Source of the DNA: Lamprobacter modestohalophilus
Lineage (GTDB): Bacteria; Pseudomonadota; Gammaproteobacteria; Chromatiales; Chromatiaceae
Assembly: GCF_016583905.1 (NCBI RefSeq)
Contig: NZ_NRRY01000037.1
Location: 1-50,715 of the forward strand
Length of the DNA stretch: 50,715 nucleotides
Reading direction: 5' to 3'
The translations under genes were made by a program, and so were the position numbers. Below the pieces are notes generated by a model. That model ran no database searches. It worked only from the letters and a program-made list of their open reading frames with translations, and was not told where the DNA came from. Positions 16,629-26,258 of the stretch are shown in pieces; the stretch's first letter is position 1; every line of letters begins with the position of its first letter.

Positions 16629-16937
16629 GTGGAAACCTCGCTTGCCCGTTCCTTCTCGCCAACTCACTCCCTCGCCACCTGGCGCACTCTCGGCCGCCGC
16701 GCCTTTCACACCCGCCCCAAGCACCGCTGCCTGCCACCCCCGGATGATCCCGCAGCCATAGCGGCCTGGTCCGAGGGCTACCGGCTCGCCTGGTGCCACT
16801 GGTACGACCGCCTGCCAACCTCGCCGCTCGACCGTTGCTACTTCGAGGCCGACCTGCAACGCGCGCTCCAGGGCCATCCCCCGGGCAGCGGGGACGACGA
16901 CGCCTGTGAGCATCGGCCCGTCGGGTACCTGCATTGA
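16629..16937 (+). CDS. Small protein with possible Rmf/CrpP-like fold
   Basis: About 102 residues from the GTG at 16629, which has GGAGG at 16620-16624; the open frame itself begins at 16560. The centre reads LGRRAFHTRPKHRCLPPPDDPAAIAAWSEGYRLAWCHWYD, close in pattern to small Rmf/CrpP-type proteins (RxAFxxG...CPxxDD...AWxxGY). Rmf dimerises ribosomes in stationary phase, and CrpP was reported to affect ciprofloxacin resistance; neither activity can be assumed here. It follows the 15732 gene, which has a similar motif, and a GC-rich repeat lies downstream. Confidence 0.55.
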   Translation: METSLARSFSPTHSLATWRTLGRRAFHTRPKHRCLPPPDDPAAIAAWSEGYRLAWCHWYDRLPTSPLDRCYFEADLQRALQGHPPGSGDDDACEHRPVGYLH

Positions 16938-17318
16938 GCCGCAACGGGGCTGCACAACGCTGTCGCGCGCGGCGTCCAGTGCGCCGCTCCGCGATCAGCC
17001 CCGGGGCCCACAACGTGGGCACATCGCACACCCCATCCCTGGACGCTCCGCACCGGCAGCGCTAACGCGCACCGGCGCTCCGCCATGCTCGGCTCCTGCC
17101 TCGCCGATCCCGCCGAACAACGCCGCGAGCTATTACCCTCAGACATACGTCCGCGTTATACTACGGAGGCACTTCAAGCGCCGTTCCGGCCCAAGGACAA
17201 AAGGAAGACTGCAGGAACATCGAACGATGGCCAGAACATCTCATCATCTGATCGTCCCCAGAAGCGCCAACCAAGCCTTCCTGGCCACAGGTACCCGCCC
17301 GCAACGGAGCGCCGCCCG
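16938..17318. other. Non-coding region containing a dispersed GC-rich repeat
   Basis: About 380 bases before the restriction locus. Bases about 17033-17115 resemble 28005-28090 on the other side of that locus: both contain CCCATCCCTGGA, then GGCGCTCCGC, then GCTCGGCTCCTGCCTCGC. A possible promoter for the GIY-YIG gene includes TATACT near 17157-17162. The open frame reaching back to 17085 lacks a ribosome-binding site and is rejected as coding. Confidence 0.5.
17087..17104 (+). repeat. 18-nt dispersed repeat, copy 1
   Basis: GCTCGGCTCCTGCCTCGC, found identically at 28056-28073 and 28414-28431. This copy lies left of the type I RM locus, the others to its right, each within a longer diverged GC-rich repeat. 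Confidence 0.7.
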
Positions 17319-18302
17319 ATGACCGATGCCATCGGCCGCAGCGTCCGGCTCTTCCTCGTCGACGGTAAATCCACAGGTCTGATCACCGCCGAGATCATGA
17401 ATTGGACCGGCCACGTCCTGACCGGCCCTCGCACCGAACTCCCTAAGTTCCTCGCCCGCCCCGAGGTCGCCCGCACTGGCGTCTACCTGCTGCACGGTCG
17501 CGATCCCGAAGACCCCGATCGCACGATGCTCTACATCGGCGAGAGCGACCAAGTCGGCACCCGCCTCAAGCAGCACAACCAGGAAGACAAGAAGACCTAC
17601 TGGGAGCGCACCTGCGTCATCACCAGCAAGGACCAGAACATCACCAAGGCGCACGCGCGCTATCTGGAATCGCGCCTGATCGGCATCGCGACCAAGGCCA
17701 AGCGCGCCAAACTCGACAACGGCACCGCGCCGCCGGTAGTACCACTGCCCGAAGCAGACTGCTCCGACATGGAATTCTTCATCGAGCAGATCCGGCTCAT
17801 CCTGCCGGTGCTCGGGCTCGAGTTCTTCCGCGAAGCGCCAACAGCATCGGTATCAACAACAGCAACAGATACGAGCTACCCGGCAACGCAGCCCCCCGAG
17901 CCTGCTGGCACCGTCTTTGCCCTCGACCACAAGAAAACCGGCCTGCATGCCGAGGCCCAAGAAATCGACGGCGATTTCGTGCTCCTCAAAGGCTCGCGCA
18001 CGGTCACGCACTGGAAGCAAATCTCAACCAAGGATCAGGGCTACGCCAAGCTGCATCGCAAGCTCATCGAGGACGGCACCCTACAGCCCGATCCAGACCC
18101 CAACTCCGATTGGCTGATCCTCACTGAAGACATCGCCTTCTCCAGCCCCAGTGCCGCCGGCGCCGTCGTGGTCGGCCGCTCCGCTAACGGCCGCATCGAG
18201 TGGAAGGTCAAAGGCACGCAGCAGACCTACGCCGCCTGGCAAGAAGAGCAGATCAACCAAGCCGAGCAAACCGCAGCCGTGCCTGACACTGCACCACCGT
18301 AG
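17319..18302 (+). CDS. GIY-YIG nuclease-domain protein with C-terminal DUF4357
   Basis: A 327-residue protein. The GIY-YIG nuclease core lies at about residues 50-150: GVYLLHG (Tyr56), LYIGES (Tyr72-Ile-Gly74), then GTRLKQHN with the catalytic Arg and YLESRLIGIA with the metal-binding Glu. The C-terminal ~110 residues (TGLHAEAQEIDGDFVLLKGSRT..., IAFSSPSAAGAVVVGRSANGRIEWKV) match DUF4357, a domain often found beside type I restriction systems. GGAG at 17306-17309 supports the ATG at 17319. It ends 67 bases before hsdM. The likely role is an accessory nuclease of the restriction locus. Confidence 0.85.
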   Translation: MTDAIGRSVRLFLVDGKSTGLITAEIMNWTGHVLTGPRTELPKFLARPEVARTGVYLLHGRDPEDPDRTMLYIGESDQVGTRLKQHNQEDKKTYWERTCVITSKDQNITKAHARYLESRLIGIATKAKRAKLDNGTAPPVVPLPEADCSDMEFFIEQIRLILPVLGLEFFREAPTASVSTTATDTSYPATQPPEPAGTVFALDHKKTGLHAEAQEIDGDFVLLKGSRTVTHWKQISTKDQGYAKLHRKLIEDGTLQPDPDPNSDWLILTEDIAFSSPSAAGAVVVGRSANGRIEWKVKGTQQTYAAWQEEQINQAEQTAAVPDTAPP

Positions 18303-18369
18303 CTACGCATCGCCGCCACGCATGCCCAAGAACGTCGGACATCGATAGAGAACACAACCACCGTATCCA

Positions 18370-21102
18370 ATGGCCATCAAGAAATCCGATCTTTACTCCT
18401 CCCTCTGGGCCTCCTGCGACCAGCTGCGCGGCGGCATGGATGCCAGCCAATACAAGGACTACGTCCTGTTCATGTTGTTCATCAAGTACATCTCGGACAA
18501 GTACGCCGATGCCTTCGCACCCCCGGTCACCATCCCGCCCGGCGCAAGCTTCAAGGCCATGATTGAACTCAAGGGCAAGAGCGACATCGGCGACAAGATC
18601 AACACCCAGATCATCCAGCCATTGATCGACGCGAATAGCCGGCTCGCGCGCAGTGACTTTCCTGACTTCAACGATCCGAACAAGCTCGGCGAAGGCCAGG
18701 CAATGGTCGATCGCCTCACCAATCTGGTCGCGATCTTTCAACGCCCGGAGCTGGATTTTTCCAAGAATCGCGCCGACAACGACGACATCCTCGGGGATGC
18801 TTATGAATACCTGATGCGGAATTTCGCGATTGAAAGCGGAAAAAGCAAAGGACAGTTTCTCACGCCGTCCGAAGTCAGTTCCGTCATCGCGCAGATCGTT
18901 GGCATCTCACCAGACAACGCTAGGGCATCCACCACGGCCTCTGATCCAACCTGCGGCTCGGCCTCACTGCTGCTCAAAGTCGCCGCTCAAGCCGGCACCC
19001 ATATCACGCTGGAAGGCCAGGAGAAGGATGTCACCACCGCCGGTCTGGCGCGCATGAACATGATCCTGCACGACTTCCCGACTGCCAACATCTTGGCTGG
19101 CAATACCCTCGCCAATCCCAAGTTCAAGCAGGGCGATCAGCTGCGGACCTATGACTATGTGGTCGCCAATCCACCGTTCTCGGATAAGGGCTGGCGGACC
19201 GGGCTCACGCCGGACAGCGACCCCTATCAGCGCTTTCAGTGGGGTGTGCCACCCACAAAACAGGGCGATTACGCTTATCTGCTCCACATCATCCGCACGA
19301 TGAACCGCACCGGCAAAGGCGCCTGCATTCTGCCCCACGGCGTACTGTTTCGCGGCCATGCCGAAGCCGAGATCCGCCAACAGCTCGTCCGCTCCGGCAT
19401 CCTCAAGGGCATCATCGGCCTACCGCCCAACCTCTTCTATGGCACCGGCATCCCCGCTTGCATCCTCGTGCTCGACAAGGAGAACGCACAGGCACGCACC
19501 GGCATCTTCATGATCGATGCCTCTCGTGGCTTTAAGAAGGACGGCAACAAGAACCGCCTGCGCGCCCAGGATATCCACCGCATTGTCGATACCTTCCGCA
19601 AGCAGACTGAAGTGCCGCGCTATGCGCGCATGGTGCCGTTTGACGAGATCGCCGACGCCAAGAACGACTACAACCTCAACTTACCGCGCTACATCGATAG
19701 CACCGAACCTGAAGACCAACAGGACATCGACGGTCACCTGCGCGGGGGGATTCCAGAGTCCGATATCGATGCACTCGGACACTTCTGGCGGGTCTTGCCT
19801 GACGTGCGCGCGGCGTTGTTTCAATCCGCCGGCCGTGACGGCTACAGCACCCCAAAGCTGCCAAGCACTGCGATCAAGGCCGAGATTCTCGGGCATCCAG
19901 ACTTCACCCGCTTCACCACGACCATCACCAAGCTGTTTGAGCGTTGGCGCACTGACAATACCGAACGTTTGCGCGCGTTCGACCGCGATGCCAAGCCAAA
20001 GGCCCTGATTACAGCCATCGCCGAGGATCTGCTCGCGACCTTCCACGACGCGCCGCTGCTCGATGGCTACGACATCTACCAGCACCTGATGGACTACTGG
20101 GACGAGACCATGCAGGACGACTGCTATCTGATCGCCGCCGAGGGCTGGGTGGCCAAGACCTACCGCCTGGTGGAAGAGGTCAAAAACGGTAAGAAAAAAG
20201 GCAGCACCAAAGACAAGGGCTGGACCTGCGACCTGGTCCCCAAAGCACTGGTCATCGCCCGCTTCTTCGCCGAGAAGCAGTCAGTCATTGATACCAAGCA
20301 GGTCAAGCTCGCGGACCTTGAGGCGACGCTCACAGAGCATAAAGAAGAGCACGGCAGCGAAGACGGCCCGCTGTATGAGGTCTCCACAAAGTCTGACGCG
20401 CTAGAGGCCTATGCACAGGCATTGGTCGACTTGTGGGGTGAACAGGACAAATCCGCATTCGATGCCTACACCGCGTTGACCGAAAAAGCGCAAGAACTCG
20501 CCGACCACCTGCTGGAACTGGCCAACCATCACCACTTGATCGCGCTGAAGAACGGCAAAGGCCGATTAACCGCCAAGGCCGTCAAGGATCGTCTCGGCAG
20601 CATTATGCCGGGCGAGGAGCGCACGCTGCTCAAAGACTATATCGAGACTCAAGCTCGCTATAAAGCCACCACAAAGCAGGCCGAGGCACGGATGGAAGCA
20701 GCCGAGAAGGAGTTATTGACGCAACTCGGTCAGGAACCACTGCCCGAGGAGTGCAAAGACCTCCATGTCGCCATGCGTTATCTCCAGCTGCTTGACGAAC
20801 AGACCAAAGTCAAATCCGAGATCAAGGAGGCGGAAAGTGAACTCGATACCCTTGCTTATGAAAAATATCCCGAGCTGACCGAAGACGAGGTTAAAACCCT
20901 GGTCATCGAGGACAAATGGATGACCCGGATTGCCGCCGATGTTAAGAACGAGGTCGAGCGAGTCTCGCAACGTCTGACAGGTCGGGTGCAGGAACTTGCC
21001 GAGCGTTATGCCACGCCGTTGCCTGCGCTGGTTGACGAGGTGGAGACGCTATCAGCGCGTGTCGATGGGCATTTGGAACGTATGGGGGCAGTATGGAAAT
21101 GA
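18370..21102 (+). CDS. hsdM: Type I restriction-modification system M subunit (HsdM), C-terminally extended
   Basis: N6-adenine DNA methyltransferase subunit. The N-terminal HsdM bundle begins LYSSLWASCDQLRGGMDASQYKDYVLFMLF. Motif I is DPTCGSASLLLKVA (Asp192) and the catalytic motif IV is NPPF at residues 267-270. The methyltransferase core ends near residue 560. The remaining ~350 residues are unusual: typical HsdM has about 500-550 residues, while this has 910. The extension is charged and helical (VKLADLEATLTEHKEEHG, KAEARMEAAEKELLTQL-like segments, SEIKEAESELDTLAYEKYPELTEDEVKTLVIEDKWM) and probably forms a coiled coil that holds HsdS or HsdR. The stop overlaps hsdS by ten bases. Confidence 0.95.
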   Translation: MAIKKSDLYSSLWASCDQLRGGMDASQYKDYVLFMLFIKYISDKYADAFAPPVTIPPGASFKAMIELKGKSDIGDKINTQIIQPLIDANSRLARSDFPDFNDPNKLGEGQAMVDRLTNLVAIFQRPELDFSKNRADNDDILGDAYEYLMRNFAIESGKSKGQFLTPSEVSSVIAQIVGISPDNARASTTASDPTCGSASLLLKVAAQAGTHITLEGQEKDVTTAGLARMNMILHDFPTANILAGNTLANPKFKQGDQLRTYDYVVANPPFSDKGWRTGLTPDSDPYQRFQWGVPPTKQGDYAYLLHIIRTMNRTGKGACILPHGVLFRGHAEAEIRQQLVRSGILKGIIGLPPNLFYGTGIPACILVLDKENAQARTGIFMIDASRGFKKDGNKNRLRAQDIHRIVDTFRKQTEVPRYARMVPFDEIADAKNDYNLNLPRYIDSTEPEDQQDIDGHLRGGIPESDIDALGHFWRVLPDVRAALFQSAGRDGYSTPKLPSTAIKAEILGHPDFTRFTTTITKLFERWRTDNTERLRAFDRDAKPKALITAIAEDLLATFHDAPLLDGYDIYQHLMDYWDETMQDDCYLIAAEGWVAKTYRLVEEVKNGKKKGSTKDKGWTCDLVPKALVIARFFAEKQSVIDTKQVKLADLEATLTEHKEEHGSEDGPLYEVSTKSDALEAYAQALVDLWGEQDKSAFDAYTALTEKAQELADHLLELANHHHLIALKNGKGRLTAKAVKDRLGSIMPGEERTLLKDYIETQARYKATTKQAEARMEAAEKELLTQLGQEPLPEECKDLHVAMRYLQLLDEQTKVKSEIKEAESELDTLAYEKYPELTEDEVKTLVIEDKWMTRIAADVKNEVERVSQRLTGRVQELAERYATPLPALVDEVETLSARVDGHLERMGAVWK

Positions 21103-22313
21103 AGGCGGGCTATAAGCAGACGGAAGCAGGTGTCATTCCCGAAGATTGGGATGTGCTTGGTATTCTTGAAGTTGCCGATTTTTTCAACGGGAAGCCCTAT
21201 GAAAAAAATATCAAGGATGGCGGACAATATTTTCTGATTACATTGGACAGTATTGATATTGATGGCTACTTAAAAAAAGATCATAAGCAGATAGATATTT
21301 TGGATGGGTCTCTCAAAAAAGGCGACCTTGTAACAGTATTGAGCGACTTGGCTCATGGTAATCTCCTGGGCCTTTGTGACTTAATCCCTGAAGATGATCG
21401 ATACGTATTGAATCAGCGAATGGGCTGTATTCGTATAAAAAGTGAGGCGATCCCGCTCTATTTGAGATCGCAGATAAACACTCGCCAACACCATTTCAAA
21501 ATCCGCGGGCAGGGAACATCCCAAAAGCATATATATAAAAAAGATTTTGCAACACTTAGGATTCCCTTTCCAAATCATGAAGAACAAAGGGCAATTACTA
21601 CTGTTATATGCGACATTGAAGCTCTAGTAGATAGCTTAGGCAGCCTTATCACCAAGAAGCGCAACTTTAAGCAAGCCGCCATGCAGCAACTGCTCACCGG
21701 GCAAACTCGGCTGGCGGGGTTTGATGGCGTATGGGAAATTAAAATAATAGGCGAAATAGCTGAAATAGTAAGCGGTGGTACCCCTTCTACGCGAGACTTT
21801 TTGTATTGGAATGGTGATATTAAGTGGTGCACGCCTACCGATATTACTCGGTGCCAAGCAAAGTATATAAACAACACGGAGCGCAAAATTACTAACCTCG
21901 GACTCAGTAAGAGTGGAGCAAAGTTGCTACCACCCGGTACGTTACTTCTGTGTAGTCGCGCAACAATCGGGGAAGTAAGAATTGCACTAACCGCAATTAC
22001 CACAAACCAAGGATTCAAGTCGCTAATTTGCAAACCAGGGATTAATAACGAGTTTGTTTACTACAAGCTGCTAACAATGAAGCAGCAGATGATAGATAGG
22101 TCGTTCGGCTCGACGTTTTTAGAAATTTCAAAAGCAAATGTTGCCGCGCTTGAGTTGGAAATCCCACCGGAAGAAGAGCAAGCCGCTATCGCTGCAGTCC
22201 TCTCCGATATGGACAACGAGATCGAAGCCCTCGAACAACGCCGCGACAAAACCCGAGCCCTCAAGCAAGGCATGATGCAGGAACTGCTGACCGGAAGGAC
22301 TCGGCTGATCTGA
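21093..22313 (+). CDS. hsdS: Type I restriction-modification system specificity subunit (HsdS)
   Basis: A 406-residue DNA-recognition subunit with two target-recognition domains separated by conserved helices. TRD1 opens with YKQTEAGVIPEDWDVLGI; the first conserved helix is KKRNFKQAAMQQLLTGQTRL (about residues 188-207). TRD2 starts at GVWEIKIIGEIAEIVSGGTPSTRD, and the second helix is RRDKTRALKQGMMQELLTGRTRLI at the C-terminus. The recognition half-sites cannot be read from sequence. The TRDs are much more AT-rich than hsdM and hsdR, as expected for domains exchanged by recombination. It overlaps hsdM by ten bases. Confidence 0.95.
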   Translation: MEMKAGYKQTEAGVIPEDWDVLGILEVADFFNGKPYEKNIKDGGQYFLITLDSIDIDGYLKKDHKQIDILDGSLKKGDLVTVLSDLAHGNLLGLCDLIPEDDRYVLNQRMGCIRIKSEAIPLYLRSQINTRQHHFKIRGQGTSQKHIYKKDFATLRIPFPNHEEQRAITTVICDIEALVDSLGSLITKKRNFKQAAMQQLLTGQTRLAGFDGVWEIKIIGEIAEIVSGGTPSTRDFLYWNGDIKWCTPTDITRCQAKYINNTERKITNLGLSKSGAKLLPPGTLLLCSRATIGEVRIALTAITTNQGFKSLICKPGINNEFVYYKLLTMKQQMIDRSFGSTFLEISKANVAALELEIPPEEEQAAIAAVLSDMDNEIEALEQRRDKTRALKQGMMQELLTGRTRLI

Positions 22314-22404
22314 AGAGCCACACCATCCCCGACCACATCGACTGTCGTGCGTCACGTGAAGGGTTGTGAGCGCACCAATCAGATCATTCTCACGGAGAAC
22401 AGCG

Positions 22405-25400
22405 ATGCCTGAGCAGATCCGCCCCGAACGATTGACACAGAATCGCGTCGTCTCGCTATTCACGGACGAGACCCATCCGGATTGTCTGGGCTATGACTAC
22501 CTCGGCGACTGGCACAAGCGCGATCAGAACCGGCCCATCGAGACTGCGCTACTGCGCAAAAACCTTGAACAGCGCGGCTATTCCTCCGCCCACATCGCCG
22601 CCGCTTTGCAGAAGCTCGAGGCCGCTGCAGACATCACTGGCGTGACCCTGTATCAGGCCAATCTCCGCACCTACCAACTGCTGCGTTATGGCGTTCAGGT
22701 ACAGATTGCCGCTGGCCAGCCGCATGAGACGGTGCATCTGATCGATTGGGAAACCCCAGAGCACAACGATTTCGGCTTGGCTGAGGAGGTCACGCTGCGC
22801 GGTGGCTACGAGCGTCGCCCGGACTTGGTGATCTACATCAATGGGATTGCGTTCGCCGTGATTGAGCTAAAGCGCGGCTCGGTGGAAGTCGCCGATGGCG
22901 TGCGGCAGCTTAGGACCAACCAGGAGCCGATCTTCAATGAAGGCTTTTTCAGTACCGTCCAGCTCTTAGCCGCCGGCAATGACACGCAGGGGCTTCGCTA
23001 CGGCACCACGACAACACCAGAACAGTTCTTTGTCAGCTGGAAGGAGGACAGCCACGCCCAGCCCGTGATCGCTGCAACGGGGCCGCTCGCCGCTGGTGGG
23101 TTATTGGATCAACCGCTCGCCTATCTCTTCGATCGCCACCGGCTGCTCGACCTGGCCCGGAACTTCGTCATCTTCGACGCCGGCATCAAGAAGGTGCCAC
23201 GGCCACATCAGTTCTACGGCATCAAGGCCGCCCAAGCGCGGATCATACGGCGCGAGGGCGGCGTCATCTGGCATACCCAAGGCAGCGGCAAGAGCATCCT
23301 CATGGTGCTCATCGCCAAGTGGCTGCTCGAGCACGACCCGCAGGCCCGCGTGCTCATCGTCACCGACCGCGACGAGCTCGATCAGCAGATCGCAGGCGTG
23401 ATGCGCAACGCTGGGGTGATTGGCGAACACGACCCATCGCCGCGGATTGTCAATCGCGCTCAATTCGTCGAGAAGCTCGGCGCGACGACGCCACGGGTAC
23501 TCTGTGCCCTGATCCATAAGTTCGATCCGGCTGATCTCAATGGCCCGCCGCCACCGATCCATGGGCGTTTCTACGTCTTCGTCGATGAATGCCACCGCAC
23601 GCAAGGTGGCCACATGAACCAGCAGATGAGGCGCTGGATGGAGGGCGCACTGTTCATTGGCTTCACGGGCACGCCACTCCTGCGCAAGGACAAGAAGACC
23701 ACGCGCGAGATCTTCGGCACCTACATCCACACCTACAAGTTCCACGAAGCGGTCGCCGACAAGGTCGTCCTTGACCTCAAGTACGAGGCCCGCGACGTCC
23801 CGCAGCGCTTGACCTCACAGAAGGACATCGACAACTGGTTTGCGCAGAAGACCAAGGGCCTGAACAACTACCAGCAGGCCATCCTGCGCAAACGCTGGGC
23901 GACCATGGAGCAGCTGATGAGCGCCGGTGAGCGTAAGCAGCGCATCATCGCCAGCATCGTTCATGATTTCGGGTTACGGCCGCGCCTGAACAACGACCGT
24001 GGTACAGCGCTGCTCGTGGCAGCGTCCATCTACGATGCGTGCCACTACTACCGGCTGTTTCAGAACACGAGCTTTGGCCAATACTGCGGCATCATCACCT
24101 CGTTCGAGCCGAACCACAACGCGATCTCGCGGCTACCTGCCAACAGTGACGAACGCTATAAGTTCGACACCTATACCAAGCACGTCCTCGCGCCTAAGCA
24201 GAGCACCAAGACCTACGAGCTTGAGATCAAACGGCGGTTTCGCGAGGAGCCGGCCAACTGCAAGCTGCTGATCGTGGTCAGCAAGCTGCTGACCGGCTTC
24301 GATGCGCCCTCCTGCACCTATGTCTACCTCGACAACGAGCTGCGCGATCACAACCTGTTCCAGGCCATCTGTCGCACCAATCGCCTGGATGGCGACGACA
24401 AGGATTACGGCTATATCGTCGACTTCAAGGAGCTGTTTACCGATGTGCAGCAGGCCATCGCCGTCTACAGTTCCGATGAGCTTGATATCGATAGCGGTGG
24501 CGGTTCGGACGACAACAACGTCCACATTAAGGATTGGCTCAGCGAGGGCAAGCAGCAGCTCGACGAGGCCTGGGAGGTATTGCATTACTTATGCGAGCCA
24601 GTACCGGACCCAAAAGAACTCGAGCAGTATCTCCACTACTTCTGTGGTGCCGCCGATGACCCCGAGGGGCTCAACAACACAGAGCAGCTGCGGATCAGCT
24701 ACTACAAGGCGACGGCTACCTTCGTGCGCGCCTATGCGGCGCTGGCTCAGGACCTCATCGCCGCCGGTTATTCGCAGTCCGAGGCGGATGCCTTGCAGGA
24801 GGCGGTGACCTTCCATGGCGACACCCGCGATGCGATCAAGAAGCACTCCGGCGAAGAGCTGGATATCAAGCCCTACGAAGCGGATATGCGCCATCTGCTC
24901 AACACCTATATCCAAGCAGACCCAGCCGATCCGCAGGGCAACCTAAACGCCTTTACGCTGGTGGATCTCATCATCGAGACCGGCATCCACGATGCCATTG
25001 CCCGCAAGCTGAACCAGAAGGGCAAGTTATCGAAAAATGCGGTGGCCGAGGGCATCATCAACAACGTGCGCAAGACCATCGTGCGTGATCAGCTCACCGA
25101 CCCGCGTTTCTACGCGCACATGTCCAAGCTGCTCGATGACCTGATCAAGCAAAGCCGGGACAGTGCCGAGAAGTACGAGGAGTTCCTGAAGAAAGCCGAG
25201 GCACTCGTTCAGCAGCTTGCAACCAAGGATTCAGGCTCGCATCCGGATGTCCTACAAGGCCGTCCAGAAGCCATCGTGCTCTACAACAACCTCGAGCAGC
25301 TCAGCACTGACGGCCTCGTCTGGCCTCACGACCCGGATGAACGGGCGATGCTCGCACTGCGCCTTGATGAAGCCATGCGACAGCATGCGCCGGCTGGCTG

Positions 25401-25518
25401 GAAGGGCGATCAAGCGCGCGAATCCCAAGTGCTCAACGCCTTGTTTCCGCTGCTGTCGCAGGATCGCACGGCGACGCTTTCGGTCTTTGAGCTCATCAAG
25501 AATCAACCCGGCTACTGA
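22405..25518 (+). CDS. hsdR: Type I restriction enzyme R subunit (HsdR)
   Basis: A 1037-residue motor and nuclease subunit. The N-terminal nuclease shows [23 protein letters not shown] (Asp140, Glu154-x-Lys156). Helicase motifs follow: Walker [11 protein letters not shown] (Lys296), DECH at 394-397, TGTPL at 421, and the second RecA-like domain with [33 protein letters not shown]. It cleaves unmethylated DNA at a distance after ATP-driven translocation. The ATG at 22405 has GGAG at 22394-22397, better than the earlier in-frame start at 22366. The gap of 91 bases after hsdS is the only substantial space in the hsdM-S-R run. All key residues look intact. Confidence 0.95.
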   Translation: MPEQIRPERLTQNRVVSLFTDETHPDCLGYDYLGDWHKRDQNRPIETALLRKNLEQRGYSSAHIAAALQKLEAAADITGVTLYQANLRTYQLLRYGVQVQIAAGQPHETVHLIDWETPEHNDFGLAEEVTLRGGYERRPDLVIYINGIAFAVIELKRGSVEVADGVRQLRTNQEPIFNEGFFSTVQLLAAGNDTQGLRYGTTTTPEQFFVSWKEDSHAQPVIAATGPLAAGGLLDQPLAYLFDRHRLLDLARNFVIFDAGIKKVPRPHQFYGIKAAQARIIRREGGVIWHTQGSGKSILMVLIAKWLLEHDPQARVLIVTDRDELDQQIAGVMRNAGVIGEHDPSPRIVNRAQFVEKLGATTPRVLCALIHKFDPADLNGPPPPIHGRFYVFVDECHRTQGGHMNQQMRRWMEGALFIGFTGTPLLRKDKKTTREIFGTYIHTYKFHEAVADKVVLDLKYEARDVPQRLTSQKDIDNWFAQKTKGLNNYQQAILRKRWATMEQLMSAGERKQRIIASIVHDFGLRPRLNNDRGTALLVAASIYDACHYYRLFQNTSFGQYCGIITSFEPNHNAISRLPANSDERYKFDTYTKHVLAPKQSTKTYELEIKRRFREEPANCKLLIVVSKLLTGFDAPSCTYVYLDNELRDHNLFQAICRTNRLDGDDKDYGYIVDFKELFTDVQQAIAVYSSDELDIDSGGGSDDNNVHIKDWLSEGKQQLDEAWEVLHYLCEPVPDPKELEQYLHYFCGAADDPEGLNNTEQLRISYYKATATFVRAYAALAQDLIAAGYSQSEADALQEAVTFHGDTRDAIKKHSGEELDIKPYEADMRHLLNTYIQADPADPQGNLNAFTLVDLIIETGIHDAIARKLNQKGKLSKNAVAEGIINNVRKTIVRDQLTDPRFYAHMSKLLDDLIKQSRDSAEKYEEFLKKAEALVQQLATKDSGSHPDVLQGRPEAIVLYNNLEQLSTDGLVWPHDPDERAMLALRLDEAMRQHAPAGWKGDQARESQVLNALFPLLSQDRTATLSVFELIKNQPGY

Positions 25519-26234
25519 TGACCGAGCAGATCCAACTGGGTGACATCTCGATCCTGGTCACCCGTAAGGCGATCAAGAACGTCCACCTATCGGTGCATCC
25601 ACCTGATGGGCGCGTGACGTTGGCCGCGCCACTGTCGACGCGCTTAGAGGTCGCGCGTGCCTACGCGATCTCCAAACTCAGCTGGATACGCGTCCAGCAG
25701 CAACAACTGCGCAATCAGGCCCGGGAGACGCCGCGCCAATTCATCGAGCGCGAAAGCCATTATCTCTGGGGCCGCAGACACCTGCTGACCATCATCGAGC
25801 GCGATGCGAAACCAGGCGTTAGCCTGGACCATCGACGCATCAGCTTATCTGTCCGTCCTGGCAGTGACCAAGCGAAACGCGCCGAAATAATGCACACCTG
25901 GCATAAATCACTGCTTCATCAAGTCGTGCCGGGGATGATCCAACACTGGGAGCCGCGCTTAGGCGTATCCGTTGACGCATACTTTTTGCAGCGCATGAAG
26001 ACGAAATGGGGTGGCTGTAACCCCGAAGCGGGGCATATCCGCCTCAACACCGAGTTGGTCAAGAAGCCAAAGGATCTGTTGGAGTACGTCATCGTTCACG
26101 AGATGACACACCTATTGGAGCCAACCCATAGTGACCGATTCATCGCACTCTTGACCAAACACTACCCAACCTGGCGCGAGGCCCGAGCAGAGCTGAACGA
26201 GCTCCCCTTGGGAGCCGAGGAATGGAACGAGTGA
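25518..26234 (+). CDS. YgjP/DUF45-type zinc metallopeptidase
   Basis: A 238-residue protein of the YgjP (DUF45, SprT-like) family. The zinc motif HExxH is at residues 194-198 (VIVHEMTHLLEPTHS), with a third ligand probably at His205. MKTKWGGCNPEAGHIRLNTELVKKP is the other family hallmark. Its ATG overlaps the hsdR stop by one base (TGATG), so it belongs to the restriction operon. The association of YgjP-like peptidases with type I systems is common; I infer a role in controlling or trimming the restriction complex, but no substrate is known. Confidence 0.88.
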   Translation: MTEQIQLGDISILVTRKAIKNVHLSVHPPDGRVTLAAPLSTRLEVARAYAISKLSWIRVQQQQLRNQARETPRQFIERESHYLWGRRHLLTIIERDAKPGVSLDHRRISLSVRPGSDQAKRAEIMHTWHKSLLHQVVPGMIQHWEPRLGVSVDAYFLQRMKTKWGGCNPEAGHIRLNTELVKKPKDLLEYVIVHEMTHLLEPTHSDRFIALLTKHYPTWREARAELNELPLGAEEWNE

Positions 26235-26258
26235 TATTCACATTTGAGGAAGCATTCA

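Noticed and set aside
17085-17318. N-terminal extension of the GIY-YIG gene
   Set aside because: It would translate the dispersed repeat; the ATG at 17319 has a GGAG site and gives a normal family N-terminus.
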